Under the pieces are notes generated by a model. That model had not been told where the DNA came from and did no database searches. It was given only the letters and a program-made list of their open reading frames with translations. Position numbers and translations under genes: made by a program. Of a DNA stretch of 17,772 bases, positions 1 through 7,178 are shown one piece after another (within the stretch, counting starts at the first letter, position 1; each line of letters begins with the position of its first letter). The stretch covers positions 1 through 17,772 of the forward strand of contig CAZJRM010000105.1 in NCBI GenBank assembly GCA_964547975.1. Direction: 5' to 3'. Origin of the DNA: CAYJPV01 sp964547975. Its GTDB lineage: Bacteria > Acidobacteriota > Vicinamibacteria > Vicinamibacterales > JAKQTR01.

Positions 1-1034
1 CCGTCGAACTTGCACAGGCGCGTGAAGAGCACCGTCCGGATGGGCACGTTGATGCCCACGCCGAGCGTGTCGGTGCCGCAGATGATCTTGAGCAGGCCCG
101 TCTGCGCGAGTTGCTCGACGAGGACGCGGTACTTCGGCAGCAGGCCGGCGTGGTGCAGCCCGATGCCGTGCCGCAGCCACTTCCGGATATCGGCGCCGTA
201 CGGGCTCGTGAACTGAAAGTCCGCGATGGTCTCGGCGATCGCCGCTTTCTCCTCGCGCGTGCACACCTTCAGGCTGGTGAAATCCTGGGCGCTCGCCGCC
301 GCGTCCGCCTGGGTGAAGTGCACGACGTAGACCGGCGCCTTGCCCTGCTCCACCAACTGCTCGAGCATGTGCGCGAGCGGGATCTCGGAATACGCGAACT
401 CGAGGGGCACGGGCCGCTCGACCGACTTCACGACGGCCGTCTGGCACCGGTTCAGCTGCGTCAGCACCTCCTCGAAGAACGTCGTGTCGCCGAGCGTCGC
501 CGACATCAGCAGGAACCGCGCCTGCGGCAGCGTCAGCAGCGGCACCTGCCAGGCCACGCCGCGGTCGCGGTCGGCGTACCAATGGAACTCGTCCATGACG
601 ACGTTGTCGACCCAGGCGTCGGCGCCTTCCCGCAGGGCGATGTTCGACAGAATCTCCGCGGTGCAGCACAGGATGGGGGCATCGCGGTTGACGGTGGCGT
701 CGCCCGTGGACAGTCCGACCTGGTCGGGCCCGAACTCGCGGCAGAGCGCCATCCACTTCTCGTTGACGAGCGCCTTGATGGGGCACGTGTAGACGGCCCG
801 TTCGCCCCGCGCCAGCGAGTCGAACAACATCGCGGAGGCAACGAGCGACTTGCCCGATCCCGTAGGCGTGTTGAGGATGACGTGCTTGCCGTCCAGCAGT
901 TCGAGGATGGCCTCTTCCTGCGCGGGGTACAACGTCAGCCCGCGGTCGGCCACGTAGTCGAGGAACCGGCTCAGCAGCGTATCGGCTGACACGTCGTCTT
1001 CGGCGGGCAGCAGGGCGTAGAGCGGCGCAGGCAT
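1..1034 (-). CDS. DEAD/DEAH-box RNA helicase, C-terminus missing (runs off the left edge)
   Basis: An ATP-dependent SF2 helicase, probably acting on RNA in the cytoplasm. Translating the minus strand from the ATG at 1034-1032 gives an open frame of about 344 residues with no stop before base 1. Visible motifs are motif I (TPTGSGKS, residues 56-63), motif II DEFH (148-151), motif III SAT (178-180), and near the cut end a TDTLGVGINVP segment typical of motif V. The wording around motif II (DEFHWYADRDRGVAWQVPLL) recalls the bacterial Mtr4/Ski2-like helicases that carry a C-terminal DUF3516 domain, but that domain would lie outside the window, so the subfamily is from memory. The ATG has only weak Shine-Dalgarno support (AGG about 7 nt upstream). 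It lies downstream of the efflux pump gene on the same strand, separated by a REP-like hairpin pair. The fold is certain; the substrate is not. Confidence 0.88.
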   Translation of the reverse strand, partial: MPAPLYALLPAEDDVSADTLLSRFLDYVADRGLTLYPAQEEAILELLDGKHVILNTPTGSGKSLVASAMLFDSLARGERAVYTCPIKALVNEKWMALCREFGPDQVGLSTGDATVNRDAPILCCTAEILSNIALREGADAWVDNVVMDEFHWYADRDRGVAWQVPLLTLPQARFLLMSATLGDTTFFEEVLTQLNRCQTAVVKSVERPVPLEFAYSEIPLAHMLEQLVEQGKAPVYVVHFTQADAAASAQDFTSLKVCTREEKAAIAETIADFQFTSPYGADIRKWLRHGIGLHHAGLLPKYRVLVEQLAQTGLLKIICGTDTLGVGINVPIRTVLFTRLCKFD

Positions 1035-1060
1035 TACTGCCTGTTGTACTCCGAAACGCA

Positions 1061-1118
1061 GGGCCGGCTGAAGCCGGCCCCCACGCGAGTCTCTCGTGGC
1101 GTCCGGCTTCAGCCGGGC
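1061..1118. repeat. REP/BIME-like pair of inverted palindromes
   Basis: Two palindromic units face each other. The first is GGGCCGGC-TGAA-GCCGGCCC (1061-1080), a perfect 8-bp stem with a 4-nt loop. The second is CCGGC-TTCA-GCCGG (1103-1116). The 14-bp cores are exact reverse complements, and the spacer (1081-1100) has its own short inverted repeat CCACG/CGTGG. Two inverted REP units around a spacer is the BIME architecture known from enterobacteria and pseudomonads, where REP units are mobilised by TnpA_REP (RAYT) transposases. The second unit overlaps the 3' end of the RND pump gene: its stop codon (1111-1109, minus strand) falls in the TTCA loop. Probable roles are mRNA 3'-end protection or attenuation between pump and helicase. 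No RAYT gene is in the window, so family membership is inferred. Confidence 0.6.
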
Positions 1119-4100
1119 GCGACCGTCTCACTGCCGCGCCGCTCCTCCACCCAGCTGTAGATCACCGGCAGCACGAACAACGTCAGCATCGCCGAGCTGA
1201 TGAGGCCGCCAATGACGACGACGGCCAGCGGACGCTGGACCTCCGACCCCGGCCCGGTCGCCACCACCATCGGGAGCAGGCTGTAGACGGCGATGCTCGC
1301 CGTCATGAGCACCGCCCGCAGACGTTGCTCGCACCCCTGCCGGACCGCCTCCGCCAGCGATCGGCCTTCCGCCCGCAGTTGCTGGATGTACGACACCAGC
1401 ACGAGGCCATTCAGCACCGCCACGCCGAAGAGCACGATGAAACCCACCGAGGCCGGGACCGACAGGTAGAGGCCCGACAGGAACAGCGCGAACACGCCGC
1501 CGACCATGGCGAACGGCAGGTTGACCAGCACGAGCGAGGCCAGCCAGGCCGAATCGAACGTCATCAGCAGCAACAGGAAGATGCCGCCGACGACGATGGG
1601 CGTGATGACCGACAGGCGCCGCGTGGCCTGCTGCTGGTTCTCGAACTGCCCGCCCCACGTCACGTAGTACCCCGGGGGCAACGACACGCGAGCCCGCACC
1701 GCCTGCTGCGCGTCGGCCACGAATCGCCCGATGTCCCGGCCGGTCACGTTCATCTCGATCCCCACGCGGCGCTGGCCCATATCGCGGCTGATCTGCACCG
1801 GGCCTTCGATCATGCGCACGTCGGCAAGTTCGCGGAGGGCGACGCGGTACCCGCCCGGTACATCGATGAGCAGCGCCCCCAGGGCTTCGGCGGACTGCCG
1901 GTGGTCCTCGGGGAACCGGATCGCGATATCGAACACCCGATCGTCCTGATACACGCGGCCCACCGGCATCCCGCCGATACCCAGTTCGATGACGTGCAGC
2001 ACGTCGCTGACGTTGGCCCCGTGCCTGGCCACACGGCGCCGATCGATGGCGACCGTCAGGGTGGGCTGGCCGGCGACCCGCTCGACGTTGAGGTCCGACG
2101 CGCCGCGCACCGACGAGAGCACCGAGGCCATCTCGGCCGCCTTGCGGTTGAGCACGTCGAGGTCGGGCCCGAACACCATCGCGATGACCTGCGCGCGCGT
2201 GCCGGCGACGAGTTCGTCGATCCGGCACTGGATCGGCTGGCTGAAACTCGCGACGACCCCGGGCACGTCCGCAATCGCCTCCCGCATCTTCTCGGTCAAC
2301 TCCTCCCGGCTCCCGGCGCTCGTCCACTCGCCACGCGGCTTGAGCGCGCCCACGAACCCGGTCTTGTCCACGCCGCGCGCTTCCACGGCCACGCCCGTCT
2401 GCCCCGTGCGCGAGACGACGGTCTCCAGTTCGGGGAACCGCTTGAGACGCTGCATGATCTCGCCTGACGCTTCGAGCGCCTTGTCGAGCGACACCCCGGG
2501 CAGCATCTGGACGTCCATGTCGAACGCGCCTTCGTCCATCACGGGGATGAACTCGGTGCCGAGCCTCGGCAGCAGCGCGAGGGCCCCCACGAGCGTCACC
2601 GCGGCCACGGAGACGACGGCGGCGCGGTGACCCAGGGCCCAGCCGAGCGCGCGGACGTAGGCCCGCCGGTTGAACTCGAAGACGGGGCTCGGCCGGTGTC
2701 CCGGCCGGAGCACCGTCAGGCACACGGCGGGAATCACGAAGATCGACAGCAGCAGCGATGACAGCAGGGCCAGCGCGACGGTAAACGCGAGGGGCGAGAA
2801 CATCTTCCCCTCCATGCCCTGCAGGATGACAATGGGCACGAAGGTCAGCGCGATGATGAGTTCGCCGAAGATACTCGGCTTGCGCACTTCGACCGCCGCG
2901 CGCAGCACGGTCGCGAGGCGCGTCGCGGCCTCCGGCGTCTGCGCCAGGTGCCGCTGCACGTTTTCCACCTGGATGATCGTCGCGTCGATCACCATGCCGA
3001 TGGAAATCGCCAGGCCGCCGAGCGACATCAGGTTCGCCTCGAGGCCGATCAGGCGCATGACGACGAACGTCAGCAGCGTCGAGAGCGGCAGGGCCAGCAT
3101 CACGACGAGCGCGCCGCGCAGGCTCCACAGGAACAGCGCGAGCACGACGAGCACGAGGGCGGCCCCTTCGCCCAGGGCCGTCAGCACCGTCCGCATGCTC
3201 GCCTCGACGACCGACGACCGCTCGTAGAACGGCACCAGCGTCACGCCGTCGGGCAGCACGCCGCTGCCGTTGATCTCGCGGACCTTCGCCTCGACCCGAT
3301 CGACGACCACGCGGCTGTTCTCGCCGCGCAGCATCATCACGATGCCCCCGACGACTTCCCGGGTGCCGTCCTTCTGCGCCGCGCCCTGGCGCACGGCGTG
3401 GCCGATCGTCACCTCGGCGACGTCACCGACATAGACCGGCGTCCCGCCTTCCGCCTTGAGCACGATCTGCCGGATGTCGTGTTCCGAGGTCACCAGGCCG
3501 ACGCCGCGGATGATGTACTGCTCGGACCGCTGCGCCACGATGTTGCCGCCGACGTTCGCGTTGTTGGTCCGGATCGCCTCGTGCACGGCTTCCACGGTGA
3601 GGTCGTAGCTGAGCAGTCTGTCGGGATCGACCAGCACGTGAAACTGCTGCAGGTATCCGCCGAAGGCGTTGACCTCGGTCACGCCCGGCACGCTCTTCAG
3701 CAACGGCGTCACGACCCAGTCCTGGAGCGTGCGCAACCGGGTCAGTTCCTGCACGGTCCCGGTCCCGCCGCGCGGTTCGAGCGTGTACTGGTAGATCTCG
3801 CCCATCGCCGTCGCGACCGGGCCGAGGCTGATCTCCACACCCTCGGGCACACGGCGTTCCGCGTCGGCCAGGCGCTCGAAGACGAGTTGGCGCGCGAAGT
3901 AGATGTCGACGTCGTCCCGGAAGACGAGCGTGACGACGGAGATGCCGTACTTCGTCACGGAACGCATCCGATCGAGGCCGGGCAGCCCCCGCATCGCCGA
4001 CTCGATCGGGTAGGTGACGAACTGCTCGATTTCCAGGGGCGCCAACCCGGCGGCCGTGCTGACCACCTCGACCTGGATGTTCGTCACGTCCGGAAACGCG

Positions 4101-4234
4101 TCGATATGTATCGTCCTGATCGCCCACGCGCCCGCACCGACCGCCACGAGCACCGCGAGGGCCATCGTCAGGCGGTGCTTCAGCGACCACGCCATCAGCC
4201 GTTCAAGCATCGAACCACTCCCAGCCGTTGTCAT
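1109..4234 (-). CDS. Heavy-metal efflux RND transporter, CzcA/CusA family inner-membrane pump
   Basis: Proton-driven tripartite pump exporting metal ions from periplasm or cytoplasm through the adaptor and outer-membrane channel encoded just upstream. At 1041 residues it has full HME-RND length. The N-terminus carries TM1 (about 20-40) followed by IDAFPDVTNIQVEV, the usual CzcA/CusA start. The proton-relay helix contains SIGMVIDATIIQVEN (D417), and the C-terminal half repeats the fold. By hand alignment to E. coli CusA, only one of its three substrate methionines seems kept (M573). The other positions look like K624 and E674 (in CRIDELVAG), the latter as in CzcA. The metal is therefore open: a divalent cation is at least as likely as Cu/Ag. 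The ATG overlaps the adaptor stop as ATGA, so translation is probably coupled. M9 (MLERLMAWSLKHRL) is an alternative start matching family N-termini. The last codons lie in a REP unit. Confidence 0.95.
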   Translation of the reverse strand: MTTAGSGSMLERLMAWSLKHRLTMALAVLVAVGAGAWAIRTIHIDAFPDVTNIQVEVVSTAAGLAPLEIEQFVTYPIESAMRGLPGLDRMRSVTKYGISVVTLVFRDDVDIYFARQLVFERLADAERRVPEGVEISLGPVATAMGEIYQYTLEPRGGTGTVQELTRLRTLQDWVVTPLLKSVPGVTEVNAFGGYLQQFHVLVDPDRLLSYDLTVEAVHEAIRTNNANVGGNIVAQRSEQYIIRGVGLVTSEHDIRQIVLKAEGGTPVYVGDVAEVTIGHAVRQGAAQKDGTREVVGGIVMMLRGENSRVVVDRVEAKVREINGSGVLPDGVTLVPFYERSSVVEASMRTVLTALGEGAALVLVVLALFLWSLRGALVVMLALPLSTLLTFVVMRLIGLEANLMSLGGLAISIGMVIDATIIQVENVQRHLAQTPEAATRLATVLRAAVEVRKPSIFGELIIALTFVPIVILQGMEGKMFSPLAFTVALALLSSLLLSIFVIPAVCLTVLRPGHRPSPVFEFNRRAYVRALGWALGHRAAVVSVAAVTLVGALALLPRLGTEFIPVMDEGAFDMDVQMLPGVSLDKALEASGEIMQRLKRFPELETVVSRTGQTGVAVEARGVDKTGFVGALKPRGEWTSAGSREELTEKMREAIADVPGVVASFSQPIQCRIDELVAGTRAQVIAMVFGPDLDVLNRKAAEMASVLSSVRGASDLNVERVAGQPTLTVAIDRRRVARHGANVSDVLHVIELGIGGMPVGRVYQDDRVFDIAIRFPEDHRQSAEALGALLIDVPGGYRVALRELADVRMIEGPVQISRDMGQRRVGIEMNVTGRDIGRFVADAQQAVRARVSLPPGYYVTWGGQFENQQQATRRLSVITPIVVGGIFLLLLMTFDSAWLASLVLVNLPFAMVGGVFALFLSGLYLSVPASVGFIVLFGVAVLNGLVLVSYIQQLRAEGRSLAEAVRQGCEQRLRAVLMTASIAVYSLLPMVVATGPGSEVQRPLAVVVIGGLISSAMLTLFVLPVIYSWVEERRGSETVAPG

Positions 4235-5427
4235 TCACCCGACAACGACGACTTGAGCAACTCGGCCTTCAGGTTGAACGCCCCTGTCACGACGATCGCC
4301 TCGTGGCCGGTCAGGCCGCGCAGCACGACGCGCCGCCCCGCGCGGCGCTCACCCGCGTCGACGGGCGTCGCCAGGAAGCGGCCGGACGCCTGGCGCACGA
4401 ACACCACCGTGTCGCCGTTCACCGTCTGCACCGCCTCGTCCGGCACGCTCAGCACGCCCTGGCCGGGACGATCGTCAGTGACCTCGCCCTGGACGAACAT
4501 GTTGGGCTTGAGGCGCAGGCCGTCGTTGCGGACGTCGACGCGGACCTTGACCGTGCGCGACTTTTCGTCGACGACGTCTCCGACGTAGGTGATGCGCCCA
4601 TCCCAGGACTGCGACGGATACACGCTGGTCCGAATCCGAACGGGGCGCCCGGCCGCCATCGCGGGCAGGTCGCCCTCGCGCGCGTCGAGCACCGCCCACA
4701 CCGTCGACAGGTCGGAGACCACGAACAGGAGCGTGTCGGGCTCCACGTGCTGGCCCGTCATCACGGCGCGTTCGATGACGCGGCCGGCCGTGGGTGACGT
4801 CAGGCGCAGGTACGGTTCGGTCAGCGCCTCGTGGGACGTCGGCGCATCCGCGCGGCGGGCGCGCGCCAGCAGGTCGTCGACGGCGGGCTGATCGAATCCC
4901 AGCGAGTGCAGCCTCGCCTCGGCCGCCCCCACATCGCTGGCCGCCTGGTCGGCGTCCGCCCGCCGCCGCAGCAGGTCCCGTTGGTCGATGGCCTCCTGCT
5001 GCAGCAGCACGCGGCCCCGTTCGTACTCGCGGGACGCGAGTTCGGCTTTCGCCGATGCCTGCAGGAACGCGGCTTTCGCCTGGCTGACCTCCGGCGCGTG
5101 GAGCGTCGCGAGCACCTGGCCCCTGCGGACGGTCGCGCCGAGCCCGGCGGCCAGGGACACCACCTGGCCCGGCAGCAGCGTCGTCACCTGCGCCGTCCGG
5201 CTTTCATCGAAACGTACGACGCCGGGCAGGGTGATCGCCGCCGGGCCGGTCGTACGCTCGGCTCGCCCGACGGCAATACCCCACTGCCGCTGCAGCGCGT
5301 CCGACACCGCGAGACCGGGTTCGGGGGCGGGCGCCTCGGCCGGCGCCCGGGGAGCCTCATCCGGGGATGCGCACGCCGCCGTCGCCAGCATCATGGCGCA
5401 CGCACACGCGCGAAGGTAGGAAGACAT
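4231..5427 (-). CDS. Periplasmic adaptor (membrane fusion) subunit of metal RND efflux, CzcB-like
   Basis: Links the inner-membrane pump to the outer-membrane channel across the periplasm. An N-terminal export signal ends at ATAACAS, so it could be a lipoprotein with the Cys as anchor, although the residue three before the Cys is Thr rather than the usual aliphatic. The lipoyl/barrel segments (PGVVRFDESRTAQV, later TSPTAGRVIERAV) flank an alpha-helical hairpin rich in Ala, Arg and Gln, and RLKPNMFVQGEV near the end is a hallmark of CusB/CzcB adaptors. CusB's N-terminal metal-binding Met residues are not seen. The frame opens at a GTG (5436) overlapping the previous stop. The ATG at 5427 is preferred because AGGGAG (GGAG 10 nt upstream) serves it, whereas this motif is too close to the GTG. 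It overlaps the pump gene by 4 bp. Confidence 0.93.
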   Translation of the reverse strand: MSSYLRACACAMMLATAACASPDEAPRAPAEAPAPEPGLAVSDALQRQWGIAVGRAERTTGPAAITLPGVVRFDESRTAQVTTLLPGQVVSLAAGLGATVRRGQVLATLHAPEVSQAKAAFLQASAKAELASREYERGRVLLQQEAIDQRDLLRRRADADQAASDVGAAEARLHSLGFDQPAVDDLLARARRADAPTSHEALTEPYLRLTSPTAGRVIERAVMTGQHVEPDTLLFVVSDLSTVWAVLDAREGDLPAMAAGRPVRIRTSVYPSQSWDGRITYVGDVVDEKSRTVKVRVDVRNDGLRLKPNMFVQGEVTDDRPGQGVLSVPDEAVQTVNGDTVVFVRQASGRFLATPVDAGERRAGRRVVLRGLTGHEAIVVTGAFNLKAELLKSSLSGE

Positions 5428-5432
5428 GACCG

Positions 5433-6692
5433 TCACTCTCCCTGCCGCGGGACCTGGGTTCCCAGCGCGGCATCCAGTTGAAACAGACTCATCCGGTAAT
5501 CGAACAACGCGCGGTTCCTGACGCGCTGGGCTTCCCGCATCGCGCGCTGCGCGTCGAGGAAGTCGCTGAGCGGCGCCGCGCCCGCGCGATACGAGGCGAG
5601 CACGATATCGCGGGCGTCGCGCGCGTGGCGCAGGTACTCGTGCTCCACGTACGTCACCCGGGCTCGGCTCGATTCGACGGCCAGGGCGGCCGTCTGGATC
5701 TCGAGCAGCGCGGCCGTGGCCACCGCTTCGGCGTTCGCCCGCGCCAGGCGGCGCGCGGCCTCGGCCCTGGCCACGCCGGCCGCGTTGCGGTCGAAGAACG
5801 GCAAGGGCACCGAGACGCCGAAGACGAGCGCGTGGTTACCGAAGTTCCGCTGCCATCCGGCGGCCACCGTGGGCGTCGGCCGGCCCAAGGCGGCTTGCGT
5901 CGCGAGGTCGGCGCTGGCGCCCGCCTCGGCGTGGGTCGAGGCCAGCACGTCGGGACGCGACGCCAGCAGGTCGGCTGGCAACGCGGGCGCGGCTCCAGCC
6001 GGTGCCTCGAGGCCGTCGGTCGCCTCGAACGCGGCGTCGAGCGGGCGCAGGCCGAGCAGCGCGACCAGGGACGCCCCGGCGGTCTTCCGCGCCAGGTCCG
6101 CCGCCGCCAGATCGTCGGCGAACCGCAGCCGCTCCACCTGGAGGCGCCGCAGTTCGATGCCCGACAATTCGCCCTGCTCGAAGCGCGCGCGATTGATGGC
6201 CAGCACCTGGTCGAGGTCGTCGAGCGTGCCTCGCGCCGTGGCGAGATCCGCCGAGGCCAGGACGACCTGGAAGTACGCGCGCCGTACGTCGAGCCGCAGG
6301 CGGCGCCGCTCGTCGTCCGCCGACGCGCGTGCGGTCGCGACGCCCAGGTCGGCCGCTCGCCCGCGCGCCCGCCTGACACCCGCGACGTCGAAGGTCTGCT
6401 CGACCTTCACGGTCAGTTCCTGGGTATCGACGAATGACGGCCTCGGGTGCTGCCAGAGCGGATACCCCTGCGACTCGAGTGACACCACCGGATTCGGACG
6501 GACGCGGGCGGCCTGGGCGTCAGCCGACGCCAGGTCGACCTGCGCGCGTGCCGCGGACAGCCGGGGATTGTGCGCCTCGGCCAGGCGGAGCGCCTCGTCG
6601 AGCGACACACGCGCGGGGACACGTTCGTCCTGCGCCCGGACGGGCACGGTGACGAGCGCAGCCACCACAAGGGCAATGGCCACACGGACCAT
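5433..6692 (-). CDS. TolC-family outer-membrane efflux channel, CzcC-like
   Basis: Outer-membrane component of the tripartite metal efflux complex. The protein of about 419 residues begins with a clear signal peptide (MVRVAIALVVAALVTVPVRA, likely cut before QDE). It then has the two-fold repeated TolC pattern: VSLDEALRLAEAHNPRLSAARAQV starts the first repeat, and the second starts around ASRPDVLASTHAEAGASADL, with long Ala/Arg/Leu-rich amphipathic helices. No lipobox Cys follows the signal, unlike CusC and some CzcC proteins. The frame opens at a GTG (6701), but a near-perfect Shine-Dalgarno GAGGTGA (6704-6698) lies 5 nt before the ATG at 6692, so that ATG is the likely start. The stop at 5435-5433 overlaps the adaptor frame's upstream GTG. 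It is second in the operon, after the small Cys/His-rich gene. Confidence 0.92.
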   Translation of the reverse strand: MVRVAIALVVAALVTVPVRAQDERVPARVSLDEALRLAEAHNPRLSAARAQVDLASADAQAARVRPNPVVSLESQGYPLWQHPRPSFVDTQELTVKVEQTFDVAGVRRARGRAADLGVATARASADDERRRLRLDVRRAYFQVVLASADLATARGTLDDLDQVLAINRARFEQGELSGIELRRLQVERLRFADDLAAADLARKTAGASLVALLGLRPLDAAFEATDGLEAPAGAAPALPADLLASRPDVLASTHAEAGASADLATQAALGRPTPTVAAGWQRNFGNHALVFGVSVPLPFFDRNAAGVARAEAARRLARANAEAVATAALLEIQTAALAVESSRARVTYVEHEYLRHARDARDIVLASYRAGAAPLSDFLDAQRAMREAQRVRNRALFDYRMSLFQLDAALGTQVPRQGE

Positions 6693-6697
6693 GACAG

Positions 6698-6704
6698 TCA
6701 CCTC
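6698..6704 (-). promoter_or_regulatory. Shine-Dalgarno site that sets the CzcC-like start
   Basis: On the minus strand GAGGTGA sits 5 nt before the ATG at 6692-6690. It is nearly the full anti-SD complement and overlaps the in-frame GTG at 6701, which is therefore an unlikely start. Confidence 0.7.
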
Positions 6705-6753
6705 GGAAAAAGGGGGGCTCGGAGCGTGAACAGCGGGAAGCGGACGGCGGCGG

Positions 6754-7107
6754 CTAGCCGTTCAGATGAGGGGGGTGATCGAGGTGCCGGACGGACCAGC
6801 GCGGGTGTCCGGCGCTCGCGGGCCCGATCCACTCGACGATCCGCTGCGGGACGACGAGGCGCACGGCCACGCACGCCTCACTCGTCCGGCCGTGGCAGCC
6901 GCAGTGTTCGGGTTGGAGCGGCGTCCCGTGGGCGTGGCCCGCGCACCCGGCCGAGAAGGCGGGCGCCGACGCCGTCGGCGCCTGGAGCAGGTCGGTGTCG
7001 AGCGCGCAGGTGTGCACCACCGCCACGTCGAAGACCATCCAGATCACGACGAGCAGGAGGGCGGCACGGGTGAAGCGCGTTCGAAAAGACACAGTCACAA
7101 ACCGCAC
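6754..7107 (-). CDS. Small Cys/His-rich exported or membrane protein at the czcI position
   Basis: A 117-residue protein directly upstream of the CzcC-like gene and apparently the first gene of the efflux operon. Residues about 13-32 form one hydrophobic segment (AALLLVVIWMVFDVAVV), either a signal peptide or a membrane anchor. The rest is short and rich in potential metal ligands: HTC (32-34), then CAGHAH, then HCGCHG, then a further Cys in SEACV. I do not recognise a Pfam family. Small exported His/Cys-rich proteins such as CzcI occupy this same place in czcICBA operons of Cupriavidus, which suggests a metal-sensing or metal-handling role; this is analogy from context, not homology. The frame starts at GTG 7107, about 6 nt past an extended -10 box. 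GTG codons at 7098 and 7092 are alternatives, the former with a weak GGGGTG upstream. Confidence 0.72.
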   Translation of the reverse strand: MRFVTVSFRTRFTRAALLLVVIWMVFDVAVVHTCALDTDLLQAPTASAPAFSAGCAGHAHGTPLQPEHCGCHGRTSEACVAVRLVVPQRIVEWIGPASAGHPRWSVRHLDHPPHLNG

Positions 7108-7112
7108 CCCGG

Positions 7113-7121
7113 ATCATACCA
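7113..7121 (-). promoter_or_regulatory. Extended -10 promoter of the metal efflux operon
   Basis: On the minus strand TGG-TATGAT (7121-7113) is a good extended -10 element. No convincing -35 hexamer lies 16-18 bp upstream, as is usual for extended -10 promoters or activator-dependent ones. The predicted transcription start (about 7107-7105) coincides with the GTG start of the small Cys/His-rich gene, so the transcript may be leaderless. The 19-bp tandem repeats lie immediately upstream. Confidence 0.5.
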
Positions 7122-7122
7122 C

Positions 7123-7178
7123 CGGCGGGCGTCACCGACCCCTGCGGGCGCTGTCGGCCCCGGCGGGCGTCACCGCGC
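7123..7178. repeat. Three degenerate 19-bp tandem repeats upstream of the efflux promoter
   Basis: CGGGCG recurs at 7126, 7145 and 7164, exactly 19 bp apart. Copies one and three share a 16-bp exact match (CCGGCGGGCGTCACCG at 7122-7137 and 7160-7175); the middle copy matches copy one at 13 of 19 positions. The array abuts the -10 element and overlaps the last codons of the upstream gene. Its place suggests tandem regulator-binding sites for the efflux operon; the regulator is unknown. Confidence 0.5.

Noticed and set aside
1128..4588. Long open frames in other frames and on the plus strand across the RND pump (up to 666 codons)
   Set aside because: Arg/Ala/Gly/His-rich translations without motifs; the pump frame explains the region fully.
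6706..6716. Homopolymer runs (A5 G6) between the small gene and the channel gene as a phase-variable switch
   Set aside because: The runs are short and lie upstream of the ribosome binding site in non-coding sequence; no evidence of variability.
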